From Clostridiaceae bacterium (GTDB taxonomy: Bacteria; Bacillota; Clostridia; Oscillospirales; Acutalibacteraceae): a stretch of DNA of 31,759 nucleotides. Position numbers and translations under genes: made by a program. Of this stretch, positions 1 to 6,708 are shown one piece after another. Every line of letters starts with the position of its first letter. Position 1 is the stretch's first letter. The stretch spans positions 1 to 31,759 of the forward strand of contig CAJGCL010000006.1 of assembly GCA_904501675.1 (NCBI GenBank), written 5' to 3'. Under the pieces are notes generated by a model. The model made no database searches. It was not told the origin of the DNA and saw only the letters and a program-made list of their open reading frames with translations.

Positions 1-200
1 AAATCCCCGATTGTATCAATATCTTCAAGAGCTTCGTCTGAAATCTCCATTTCAAATTCATCCTCAAGGCTCATAACAAGGTCAACGAGATCGATACTAT
101 CAAGAGTCAAATCGCGCAAAAGATTTGCCTCAGGAACAATATACTCTTCTTCAACTTCAAATTCTTCACATAAAATCTGTTTGATTTTTTCGAATGCCAT
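1..200 (-). CDS. acpP: Acyl carrier protein (partial, C-terminus cut by window start)
   Basis: Carries acyl chains on a phosphopantetheine arm, normally for fatty-acid synthesis in the cytoplasm. The visible 66 residues begin MAFEKIKQILCEEFEVEEEY and contain the carrier motif LTLDSIDLVDL; the Ser of DSID is the predicted phosphopantetheine site. The usual motif is DSLD, so Leu to Ile is a mild variant. The chain is strongly acidic, as in the family. The ATG at 200-198 is preceded by a good AGGAG ribosome site at about 211-215 and by its own promoter at 262-290. About 10-15 C-terminal residues are missing. It could serve a specialised pathway rather than bulk fatty-acid synthesis; the genes beyond the window edge would decide. 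Confidence 0.85.
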   Translation of the reverse strand, partial: MAFEKIKQILCEEFEVEEEYIVPEANLLRDLTLDSIDLVDLVMSLEDEFEMEISDEALEDIDTIGD

Positions 201-261
201 AAAATAAACAACTCCTGCAAGAATTAAATATTAAATTATAAATTAAATCTATAACTTATAA

Positions 262-290
262 ATTATATAAATTTTAAACATATTAGTCAA
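262..290 (-). promoter_or_regulatory. Sigma-A promoter for the acyl carrier protein gene
   Basis: On the minus strand a -35 TTGACT (290-285) and a -10 TATAAT (267-262) are separated by exactly 17 bp. The -35 overlaps the stop codon of the upstream esterase gene, and very A/T-rich DNA follows down to the AGGAG site. The carrier gene can therefore be transcribed independently. Confidence 0.75.
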
Positions 291-1029
291 TAGTTTTATA
301 AAACAATTTATAAAGCCAGTCTCTGCAAAGCGGTATCCACTTTGATGCGGAAATTTCATACATACCATCACATGTTACATAATCTGCTGTTGAAAATCCG
401 TGGCCACCTTCAGAGAAAATGTGCATTTCATAAGGGATCTTATTTTCACCAAGTGCTTCTGCGAATTTAACTGAGCTTCTTATAGGCACCAAGCCATCAT
501 CCGACGAAGCAAAAATGAAGGCAGGCGGAGTATTGCTGTCAACCTTATCGTCTAATACAGGTACTTTCTCGTGGTTTTTAAGCACATCACAATCATTGCA
601 GATATCTTTTGTGATACACGGATAACCTAAAATCATTGCAGCAGGGCGAATTTTGCCCATTGTGCCAATTGCAGCAGCTAAGTGACCACCTGCTGAAAAA
701 CCGCAAACTGCAATTTTATTCACATCAACAAGCCACTCATCTGCATTATCAATAATCATCTGCATTGCTTCGTCAGCATCATCAAGAGGCTGAGGGAACA
801 TTGAGTTTTCGTTTAATGAATACCTTAACACAAAGGCATTGTATCCCATAGCAAGAAAGTACATTGCAATTGGCTCTGCCTCTCTGTTTGAACACATACC
901 ATATCCACCACCAGGGCAAACAAGCACAGCAGGTCTTTTATAACCTTCTCTGTTATCAAATGATGAATCAAGAATGTATTTTGTAAGAGTTACATTCTCA
1001 TTTGTAAGATTATATGTGCAGGTTATCAT
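283..1029 (-). CDS. Alpha/beta-hydrolase, BD-FAE / acetyl-xylan-esterase-like
   Basis: A cytoplasmic serine esterase of about 248 residues with no signal peptide. An oxyanion-loop motif PGGGYG follows the first beta strands (VLVCPGGGYG), the nucleophile elbow is GFSAGGH, an Asp lies in SSDDGLVP and the catalytic His in EGGHGF, so the triad is complete and in order. The pattern matches the small xylan/acetyl esterases of gut Firmicutes that remove acyl groups from imported oligosaccharides; the substrate is inferred. An upstream in-frame GTG at 1038 would overlap the ribU stop as GTGA and allow translational coupling. The ATG at 1029 is chosen here, but both have weak ribosome sites. It lies directly downstream of ribU and may be co-transcribed, though no functional link is obvious. 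Confidence 0.75.
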   Translation of the reverse strand: MITCTYNLTNENVTLTKYILDSSFDNREGYKRPAVLVCPGGGYGMCSNREAEPIAMYFLAMGYNAFVLRYSLNENSMFPQPLDDADEAMQMIIDNADEWLVDVNKIAVCGFSAGGHLAAAIGTMGKIRPAAMILGYPCITKDICNDCDVLKNHEKVPVLDDKVDSNTPPAFIFASSDDGLVPIRSSVKFAEALGENKIPYEMHIFSEGGHGFSTADYVTCDGMYEISASKWIPLCRDWLYKLFYKTID

Positions 1030-1034
1030 ATTAT

Positions 1035-1601
1035 TCACTCACTTTTAATCAATAATTTATCTGTTAATATTTTAGGGGTGAGAATTGTGTATATGGTTAC
1101 ATTACTTGTAGCTTTAATAAGGTTAAAACCAACACATACCCACAAAAAGCCGTCAATAAAGCCTTTGGCGTCAATGTTCATAAACTCAGAAACAAGCCAC
1201 ATATTCATAGGAATCATAACAAGTGTCATTACCACAACACCGCATATATCCGATAAAATAACGCCTTTGAAGCCTTTTATTGCTTTGCGGATAAGGTAAA
1301 CAACAATTATCATAAGCCCCGATGATACAAAATGCATAACAAAGCCTATAAATCCGCTTGATGAACTGAAAAACAGAGTCTGAATAAGGCACACAATAAA
1401 CAATGATACAATTGAATAAACTGGACCTAACAGACCTGAGCAAATGAGGATGGGTACATCTGAAAACTCCATCTCATAAAATGGCGCAGACGGAAAAATG
1501 GGAAATCTCACAGTTGCCATAAGCACAAGAGAAAGAGCAGATAAAACTGCGGCTAATGTGAGTCTTTGAAGCTTTTTTGCGTTTTTACTTTTTTTGTTCA
1601 T
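1035..1601 (-). CDS. ribU: Riboflavin ECF transporter substrate-binding subunit RibU
   Basis: The S-component of an energy-coupling-factor transporter: it binds riboflavin in the membrane and works with a shared EcfAA'T module encoded elsewhere. The 188-residue protein has about six hydrophobic segments. Its first loop carries the RibU-type stretch RFPIFPSAPFYEMEFSDVP followed by a small-residue-rich helix. The start is taken as the ATG at 1601, 8 nt after AAAGGTG; an in-frame TTG at 1619 lies inside the attenuator's T-tract and is unlikely. The assignment is strongly supported by the FMN riboswitch and terminator just upstream, which are expected to shut the gene off when FMN is abundant. 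The stop touches the following esterase gene. Confidence 0.92.
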   Translation of the reverse strand: MNKKSKNAKKLQRLTLAAVLSALSLVLMATVRFPIFPSAPFYEMEFSDVPILICSGLLGPVYSIVSLFIVCLIQTLFFSSSSGFIGFVMHFVSSGLMIIVVYLIRKAIKGFKGVILSDICGVVVMTLVMIPMNMWLVSEFMNIDAKGFIDGFLWVCVGFNLIKATSNVTIYTILTPKILTDKLLIKSE

Positions 1602-1617
1602 AATTAAAACACCTTTC

Positions 1618-1650
1618 AAAAAAAATTGCCCCGAAAAGACTCAGGGCAAT
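1618..1650 (-). terminator. Riboswitch-controlled intrinsic terminator before ribU
   Basis: On the minus strand a stem of ATTGCCC and GGGCAAT (1650 to 1625) runs straight into eight T residues, ending just before the ribU ribosome site. Between aptamer and terminator sits a second perfect 9-bp hairpin (ATATAAAAG / CTTTTATAT, 1654-1677) abutting the aptamer's closing helix. The layout is that of transcriptional attenuation by FMN. Confidence 0.8.
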
Positions 1651-1676
1651 TGATATAAAAGGTTGCACTTTTATAT

Positions 1677-1980
1677 GAAACATCTTTCATCCGGACTTAG
1701 GTGGTAAAAGATAAGCAGCATACGTTTAGAATAAAAGTTATGTGCCTAACATATCAAAGTTTTGTAAGGCAAAAATTTTTACAATAACAAGGAAAAACTC
1801 GAAGGAATACTGACGTATTTCAAGAGTTTTGACACAGTTAGTGTGAAAATTTGCCTTCCAAAACCGTGTGCTGTTTGTTTTTTGCCACCTTCACCGTCGG
1901 TTTGGGAATCGCACCCAATCAACCAAAAAGGCTCGCAGACTATACTGCCGGTGGGGACTCACACCCCGCCCTGAAGTTTC
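1677..1980 (-). promoter_or_regulatory. FMN riboswitch (RFN element) with an expanded helix
   Basis: Conserved RFN blocks are readable in order on the minus strand: closing helix GAAACTTC (1980-1973), then AGGGCGGGGTG, GAGTCCCCACCGGCAGTA, GCGAGCC, GATTCCCAAACCGACGGTGA, and finally AGTCCGGATGAAAGATG with the closing strand GATGTTTC (1684-1677). The aptamer is about 304 nt, far longer than usual (roughly 120-150 nt), because the helix between GACGGTGA and AGTCCGG (AGGTGG at 1699-1704 pairing with CCACCT at 1885-1890) contains about 180 extra bases including a palindromic repeat. It controls ribU through the terminator at 1618-1650. Confidence 0.93.
1759..1864. repeat. Palindromic repeat inserted in the riboswitch helix
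   Basis: A roughly 106-bp imperfect palindrome. Outer arms are GTTTTGTAAGGC (from 1759) and GCCTTCCAAAAC (ending 1864), each extended by A/T runs: 19 paired bases with one mismatch and a 2-nt bulge. Inner arms are AAAACTC (1794-1800) and GAGTTTT (1824-1830), flanking a GTCAGTATT-type segment, with a small CAC/GTG hairpin at about 1833-1844. It encodes no protein and resembles a short non-autonomous palindromic element. It can fold outward from the aptamer without disturbing conserved nucleotides. Confidence 0.65.
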
Positions 1981-1988
1981 GTAATTAT

Positions 1989-2017
1989 ATTTTATGCAAC
2001 AGGATGCATTTTGTCAA
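1989..2017 (-). promoter_or_regulatory. Sigma-A promoter for the riboswitch-ribU transcript
   Basis: The minus strand has TTGACA (2017-2012), 17 bp, then TAAAAT (1994-1989), placing the transcript start just upstream of the riboswitch's closing helix. The -35 hexamer is the end of the inverted repeat bounding the island at 2012-2343. Confidence 0.8.
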
Positions 2018-2343
2018 TAGTAATTAGCAAATAGCATGCAGATGCCAGAGCTACGCATTTATCCAACTGAAGATGACAGAAAGAGAACTATCCACCACAG
2101 CTACGCGCAGTGAAGAGTGAATAGTTGATAGTGAAGAGGTATGTACCACCCACCACCTGCGGTGGTCCCCCCTCCTCCGAGCAAAAGCTCGCAAGAGGGA
2201 TAAGCTTCGCGAAGCTTATAATGTTCGGAAGCGAAGCTTCCCCGAAATTCCTAATTCCTAATTCCTCATTCCTAATTTGTAATGCGTAATTAAGCTTCGC
2301 GAAGTTCTGGCATCTGGTATCTATTTGCTAATTTCATTTGACA
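2012..2343. mobile_element. MITE-like non-coding island with terminal inverted repeats
   Basis: The ends 2012-2055 and 2300-2343 are inverted repeats that align without gaps over 44 bp with 35 matches, including identical blocks of 6, 12 and 10 bp (TGTCAA, ATTAGCAAATAG, AGATGCCAGA). The interior has no gene. It holds GCAAATAG/GAAGAGTGAATAG-type low-complexity DNA, a CCACCTGCGGTGG palindrome near 2153-2165, nested AAGCTTCGCGAAGCTT-type palindromes at 2202-2217, a GGAAGCGAAGCTTCC hairpin at 2227-2241, and a short tandem run of CTAATTC-like units at about 2249-2276. This looks like a non-autonomous element. No transposase or clear target duplication was identified. Confidence 0.6.
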
Positions 2344-2366
2344 TTCTTTTACATTTATAATATAAT
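2338..2366 (+). promoter_or_regulatory. Sigma-A promoter for tyrS
   Basis: A consensus -35 TTGACA (2338-2343), a 17-bp spacer and a consensus -10 TATAAT (2361-2366). The expected leader is only about 35 nt, ending in TTAGGAG before the ATG at 2409, so there is no room for a T-box leader. The -35 lies inside the right terminal repeat of the island. Confidence 0.85.
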
Positions 2367-2408
2367 TATTTTCGTATGTAAAACAGTAACTTTTTAGGAG
2401 ATTTTTTT

Positions 2409-3632
2409 ATGGGTATTTATGAAGAATTAATCGCTCGCGGACTAATTGCTCAGGTTACAAATGAGGATGAAATCCGTGAGATGATAAACAACGGTAAAGC
2501 TAATTTCTACATTGGCTTTGACTGCACAGCAGATAGCCTTACTGCAGGTCACTTTATGGCACTTACTCTTATGAAGCGTTTGCAGATGGCAGGCAACAAG
2601 CCTGTGGCACTTATTGGTGGCGGTACAACTATGATTGGTGACCCTTCAGGCAGAAGCGATATGAGAAAAATGCTTACAAAAGAGGATATTCAGCACAATG
2701 CTGATTGCTTCAAAAAGCAGATGGAGCGCTTCATTGAATTTGGTGAAGGCAAGGCTATTATGGTTAACAATGCAGATTGGCTTCTTAACCTTAACTATGT
2801 TGACCTTCTTCGTGAGGTTGGCGCTTGCTTCTCTGTTAACAATATGCTCCGTGCAGAATGCTACAAGCAGAGAATGGCAACAGGCCTCAGCTTTCTCGAA
2901 TTCAATTATATGATTATGCAGAGCTATGACTTCTACTACCTTTTCAAGGAATACGGAATCAATATGCAGTTTGGTGGCGACGACCAGTGGAGCAATATGC
3001 TTGGCGGTACAGAGCTTATCCGTAAGAAATTAGGTAAAGACGCTCACGCTATGACCATCACCCTTCTCACAGACTCACAGGGCAAGAAGATGGGTAAAAC
3101 CGCAGGTAACGCTGTATGGCTTGACGCTAACAAAACATCTCCATATGATTTCTACCAGTATTGGAGAAACGTTGGTGACGGCGATGTTCTTAAATGCATC
3201 CGTATGCTCACCTTCCTCCCTCTCGAGCAGATAGACGAAATGGATAAATGGGAAGGCGCAGAGCTTAATAAAGCAAAAGAGATTCTTGCTTGGGAACTCA
3301 CTGCTCTTGTTCACGGCGAAGAAGAAGCTAACAAGGCTCAGGAAGCTGCAAAAGCAGTTTTCGCGGGTGCAGGTAACTCAGAAAATATGCCTTCAACACA
3401 GCTCGATTCTGCAGACTTTTGCGATGAGGGTATAAACATTATTGATGCCATGATAAAAGCTTCTCTTTGCGCTTCCAGAGGCGAAGCAAGGCGTCTTATA
3501 GAGCAGGGTGGCGTAAGCGTTGACGACGTTAAAATCACTGCGCCTCAACATATTATCCCTGTTTCGGACTTCGACAAGGGTTACGTAATTATCAAAAAGG
3601 GTAAAAAAGTATTCCATAAAATTATTAAATAA
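2409..3632 (+). CDS. tyrS: Tyrosyl-tRNA synthetase
   Basis: Attaches tyrosine to tRNA-Tyr in the cytoplasm (class I synthetase). At 407 residues it has the usual length. The HIGH-type motif is represented by DSLTAGHFM, followed by the TyrRS block VALIGGGTTMIGDPSGR. The tyrosine-pocket region reads FNYMIMQSYDFYYLF and GGDDQWSNM. The KMSKS equivalent is KKMGKT at residues 226-231. The C-terminus is an S4-type RNA-binding domain (ASRGEARRLIEQGGVSVDD). The ATG has an AGGAG site and a perfect promoter. The alcohol dehydrogenase gene follows 15 bp later and is probably co-transcribed. The missing T-box is notable because many Firmicutes regulate tyrS that way. Confidence 0.97.
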   Translation: MGIYEELIARGLIAQVTNEDEIREMINNGKANFYIGFDCTADSLTAGHFMALTLMKRLQMAGNKPVALIGGGTTMIGDPSGRSDMRKMLTKEDIQHNADCFKKQMERFIEFGEGKAIMVNNADWLLNLNYVDLLREVGACFSVNNMLRAECYKQRMATGLSFLEFNYMIMQSYDFYYLFKEYGINMQFGGDDQWSNMLGGTELIRKKLGKDAHAMTITLLTDSQGKKMGKTAGNAVWLDANKTSPYDFYQYWRNVGDGDVLKCIRMLTFLPLEQIDEMDKWEGAELNKAKEILAWELTALVHGEEEANKAQEAAKAVFAGAGNSENMPSTQLDSADFCDEGINIIDAMIKASLCASRGEARRLIEQGGVSVDDVKITAPQHIIPVSDFDKGYVIIKKGKKVFHKIIK

Positions 3633-3647
3633 TGGGAGGTCTTTTAA

Positions 3648-4856
3648 ATGAGCACATTAAATAAAGTTTATTGCAGAACATTCCAGAAGGTTATGAAGGT
3701 TTCCGTTAATTTCCTTGACTGGACTCCACCTCAGGTTGTAAAGGGTGCAGGCTCAGTCAAGCAGTTGCCTGAGCTTGTAAAAAAAGAAGGCCTTGACAAT
3801 GTTCTTGTTGTTACAGATAAAGGTCTTATGGGTCTCCACCTTTTAGATGGTCTTTTTGAAGGACTTGAAAAAGCAGGTGTTAAGTATTCTGTTTATGACG
3901 AGGTTCAGCCTAACCCAACAATATACAATGTTGAGGATGCTCTCAAGATTTACAAAGAAAACAACTGCCAGGGCTTTATTGCTTTCGGTGGCGGTTCACC
4001 AATGGACTGCGCAAAGGTTACTGCTGCAAGAGTTGTTAAACCAAATAAGACTCCGTCAGAAATGCGCGGCCTTCTTAAAATTTTAAAGAAGCTCCCACCA
4101 TTCTTTGCTGTTCCTACAACTGCAGGTACAGGTTCAGAAACAACTATCGCAGCTGTTATTTCTAACCCTGACACACATGAAAAGAACGCTATTAACGACC
4201 CTAGCCTTCGTCCAAAATACGCTATTCTTGACCCTGAGCTTACTCTCGGTCTTCCACCACACATTACATCAACAACAGGTATGGATGCTCTCACCCACGC
4301 TGTTGAAGCTTACATAGGCGGCAGCAACACAAAGCAGACATTCGAAGACGCCAGAATTGCTACAAAGCTTATTTTCGACAACATCGAAAAGGTTTATGAA
4401 AACGGCAAGGATGTTGAAGCACGTGAAAATATGCTTGTTGGTTCATTCCACGCAGGTCTTGCTTTCACAAGAGCTTATGTTGGCTACGTTCACGCAATCG
4501 CTCACAACCTTGGCGGCATGTACGGTATTCCTCATGGTCTCGCAAACGCAGTTATTCTTCCATATGTTCTTGATTACTTTGGCGAAACTGCATACAAGAG
4601 ACTTGCTGAGCTTGCAGACGTTGCAGGTATTTCAGGTCCTGCTCAAGGCGACAGAGAAAAAGCAAAACGTTTTATTGCTGCAATCCGCGAGCTTAACGCT
4701 AAAATGAACATTCCAACAGGCTTTGAACAGATTAAGGATGAAGATATTCCTCTTATTGCTGAACGTGCACTTAAAGAAGGTAATCCTCTCTACCCTGTTC
4801 CAAAGATTATGGACCAGGCAGATTGCGAAGCACTTATTAAAAGCCTTAAAATATAA
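3648..4856 (+). CDS. Iron-containing (class III/IV) alcohol dehydrogenase
   Basis: An NAD(P)-dependent alcohol/aldehyde oxidoreductase of the Fe-ADH superfamily, 402 residues, cytoplasmic. The dinucleotide-binding motif is GGGSPMDCAK (from residue 114). The family blocks PTTAGTGSE, MDALTHAVEAY, HAIAHNLGG and GIPHGLANA supply the Asp/His residues expected to hold the catalytic metal. A 20-30-residue N-terminal extension precedes the usual start of the fold. The GGGAGGT ribosome site lies in the 15-bp gap after tyrS, so both are probably read from the tyrS promoter. The substrate (ethanol, butanol, 1,3-propanediol or another) cannot be told from these motifs. A strong terminator follows at 4870. 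Confidence 0.92.
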   Translation: MSTLNKVYCRTFQKVMKVSVNFLDWTPPQVVKGAGSVKQLPELVKKEGLDNVLVVTDKGLMGLHLLDGLFEGLEKAGVKYSVYDEVQPNPTIYNVEDALKIYKENNCQGFIAFGGGSPMDCAKVTAARVVKPNKTPSEMRGLLKILKKLPPFFAVPTTAGTGSETTIAAVISNPDTHEKNAINDPSLRPKYAILDPELTLGLPPHITSTTGMDALTHAVEAYIGGSNTKQTFEDARIATKLIFDNIEKVYENGKDVEARENMLVGSFHAGLAFTRAYVGYVHAIAHNLGGMYGIPHGLANAVILPYVLDYFGETAYKRLAELADVAGISGPAQGDREKAKRFIAAIRELNAKMNIPTGFEQIKDEDIPLIAERALKEGNPLYPVPKIMDQADCEALIKSLKI

Positions 4857-4869
4857 TTTCTATTGAGTA

Positions 4870-4914
4870 AATAACCTCTATGAGAATTAATCTCATAGAG
4901 GTTATTTTTATTTA
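4870..4914 (+). terminator. Strong intrinsic terminator of the tyrS-adh operon
   Basis: A perfect 16-bp stem (4870-4885 with 4891-4906), a 5-nt loop and a T-rich tail. A-rich DNA on the left side lets it also serve the convergent minus-strand gene ending at 4921. Confidence 0.9.
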
Positions 4915-4920
4915 ATATTA

Positions 4921-5388
4921 TTAATTTTTCTTCCTTTTAAATTTACCGATTATTGCATCAACAACCTTAAAAATAATTATTCTGAGAATAGATGCGGCGA
5001 TAATACCGCCACCGATTGCAATGGCAACTTCAGCTGTAAGTAAAAGATAATGACCTGCTTCAATATAGTTTGAATTAAGAAGATTGCTCATACTATAATA
5101 AAGAGAACCACCGGGAACGAAAGCTATTATACCCGGAAGCAAAAAAACAGTTGTGGGTGCTTTCGCGATTCTCGCAAAAAACTCTGCACCCAACGCGCCT
5201 ACGAATGCTGCAAGCAAATTCGGCAAGAAGGCATCATCGAAAACATCTAATAAAACAACATAACATATGCAGGCAAGCAAACCATCTATACCGGCAAGAA
5301 TCCAATGAGTAGGCTTTAACCTGAAAAGAATCGCAAAACCGATTGTACTGATAAAGCCGGCAATTATTTTAATCATAACAGGTGTCAT
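4921..5388 (-). CDS. ThrE/YjjB-type exporter, small membrane subunit
   Basis: A 155-residue membrane protein with about five hydrophobic helices, among them MIKIIAGFISTIGFAILF, LLACICYVVLL and VAIAIGGGIIAASI, and the family stretch LPGIIAFVPGGSLYYSMSN. It corresponds to the YjjB / ThrE C-terminal half; in split systems it pairs with a YjjP-type partner, which is the gene directly upstream. The two overlap by 4 bp (ATGA at 5385-5388), a sign of coupled translation. Related proteins export threonine/serine (ThrE of Corynebacterium) or succinate (YjjPB of E. coli); the substrate here is unknown. The C-terminus is a basic tail, KFKRKKN. Confidence 0.8.
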   Translation of the reverse strand: MTPVMIKIIAGFISTIGFAILFRLKPTHWILAGIDGLLACICYVVLLDVFDDAFLPNLLAAFVGALGAEFFARIAKAPTTVFLLPGIIAFVPGGSLYYSMSNLLNSNYIEAGHYLLLTAEVAIAIGGGIIAASILRIIIFKVVDAIIGKFKRKKN

Positions 5389-6200
5389 ACAGCTACACCC
5401 CCGAATACCATAATTGCGACAATGAAGCCGAATGCAACCATAACAGCAGTCATAATCGCCTGAACAAACTGAATAAGACCTGATATTGTATCACCGAACA
5501 AAAGGTCTCTGACAGCATTACCAAAGGAAAGACCGGGAATAACAAGCATTATTGTACCAATCATTATCATATCTATATTGTCGCCAAGACCCAGTCTATG
5601 AACAACAAGACCAGCAAGCGCGCCAACAAAAGAAACGGCAACAGTATAGAGCATCTGGTTGCCAAATTTTATTTTATGAAGATTAAGAGCAGACACAAAA
5701 AGTCCCGCTACCGCAGCTGCAAGACCATCGTATATTGTTCCGCCAAAAAACACAGCAAAACCGCCTGCAGCAATAACACCACCTAAAAGAGCAAGATACC
5801 TGTTAAATGGTCTGGACGCCATTATATCCTGAATATTCTTATCAATGTCCTCAAGAGGAACTGTACCACAACAAACATTTCTCGAAAGATTATTAATTTT
5901 ATCAAGTCTATACATGTTATTAGCTGTTTTATAAACGCGACGCACCTGAGTGGCTGTTGTACCATCTTTCATGCGAACACCGGCAATAACAAGAGACGGA
6001 AGCGCAAATACATCTGTATGTACAGAACCATATGCAGAGCAAATTCTTGTTACTGTATCTTCAATTCTATGTGGCTCGCCACCACATTTCAAAAGGTTTT
6101 CACCAATATCAAGAGCTTTGCAAAGAATATATTCAGCGGAAAAGCCTTGTTCATTTAAGCAAGCAACGGGCTTTGCTACTTTGATTTTTCTTTTTTTCAC
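5385..6200 (-). CDS. ThrE/YjjP-type exporter, large subunit (DUF1212)
   Basis: A 271-residue protein with a soluble N-terminal half and a membrane C-terminal half. The N-terminal part holds the conserved AxxIGENLLKCGGEPHRIEDTV-like region (residues about 30-50) and VFALPSLVIAGV, typical of DUF1212/YjjP. About five transmembrane segments follow, including YLALLGGVIAAGGFAVFFGG and MIMIGTIMLVIPGLSFGNA. It forms a two-component exporter with the downstream YjjB-like subunit. The start is a GTG at 6200, preceded by AAAGGTG with 8-nt spacing. The gene follows ruvX after only 27 bp, so one transcript is possible. Confidence 0.82.
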   Translation of the reverse strand: MKKRKIKVAKPVACLNEQGFSAEYILCKALDIGENLLKCGGEPHRIEDTVTRICSAYGSVHTDVFALPSLVIAGVRMKDGTTATQVRRVYKTANNMYRLDKINNLSRNVCCGTVPLEDIDKNIQDIMASRPFNRYLALLGGVIAAGGFAVFFGGTIYDGLAAAVAGLFVSALNLHKIKFGNQMLYTVAVSFVGALAGLVVHRLGLGDNIDMIMIGTIMLVIPGLSFGNAVRDLLFGDTISGLIQFVQAIMTAVMVAFGFIVAIMVFGGVAV

Positions 6201-6227
6201 GAAAACACACCTTTAGAGTGAAATGAT

Positions 6228-6650
6228 TTATTTAACATTAAATTTACGCCAATCAATATAATCCTGAAGAATTATTTCTGCAGCAACAGAATCAACAACG
6301 GCTTTGCGCTTTTTGCCACGCACATTATTTTCGCTTAAAATTTTGTGAGCCGAAACTGTTGTCAGACGCTCATCCCAGAATTCAACAGGAATCCGAGTAC
6401 GCGCTTTAACAAGCTCACCTAATTCCTTACACGCATCCGCTCTGAAGCCTTGAGAACCATCCATATTTTTAGGAAGACCTATAACAATTGTTTCTGCCTT
6501 TTTATCGATGGCAAGATTAACTATTTTATCTGCAAGAGTTTCAGGATTCCATTCAGTAAGAACCCCAACAGGAGAAGCAAGCATTTCAAGTTTATCACAA
6601 ATCGCAATACCTGTTCTTTTATCGCCATAGTCAACAGACATTATTACCAT
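6228..6650 (-). CDS. ruvX: Putative pre-16S rRNA nuclease / Holliday junction resolvase-like RuvX (YqgF)
   Basis: An RNase H-fold nuclease of 140 residues, normal for the family. The N-terminus reads MVIMSVDYGDKRTGIAICD with the first catalytic Asp in VDYG. The middle has IVIGLPKNMDGSQG, then EFWDERLTT with a conserved Asp-Glu pair, and the C-terminus VVDSVAAEIILQDYI supplies the last acidic residue. In E. coli the homologue YqgF matures the 5' end of 16S rRNA. The ATG at 6650 is chosen because GAGGTG ends 4 nt upstream; a longer TTG start at 6662 would consume this site. The ribosome site lies immediately after the terminator hairpin that closes the upstream PBP gene. Confidence 0.93.
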   Translation of the reverse strand: MVIMSVDYGDKRTGIAICDKLEMLASPVGVLTEWNPETLADKIVNLAIDKKAETIVIGLPKNMDGSQGFRADACKELGELVKARTRIPVEFWDERLTTVSAHKILSENNVRGKKRKAVVDSVAAEIILQDYIDWRKFNVK

Positions 6651-6660
6651 AAAACACCTC

Positions 6661-6689
6661 AAAAGTGGCTGATAATTTTATCAGCCACT
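6661..6689 (-). terminator. Intrinsic terminator between PBP and ruvX
   Basis: A stem AGTGGCTGATAA / TTATCAGCCACT-like (6664-6689) with a 4-nt loop and a short TTTT tail on the minus strand. It ends directly against the ruvX ribosome site (6655-6660), so read-through from the PBP gene would also feed ruvX. Confidence 0.65.
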
Positions 6690-6708
6690 AATATTATAAA
6701 AATAAGAT

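Noticed and set aside
1186..1443. Minus-strand frame inside ribU
   Set aside because: An out-of-frame shadow of ribU with no start signal; ribU itself has a riboswitch, ribosome site and family motifs.
2249..2276. Tandem CTAATTC-like units, considered as a CRISPR or iteron array
   Set aside because: Units are about 7-8 bp, few, and without spacers or neighbouring cas or replication genes; treated as simple repeat in the island.
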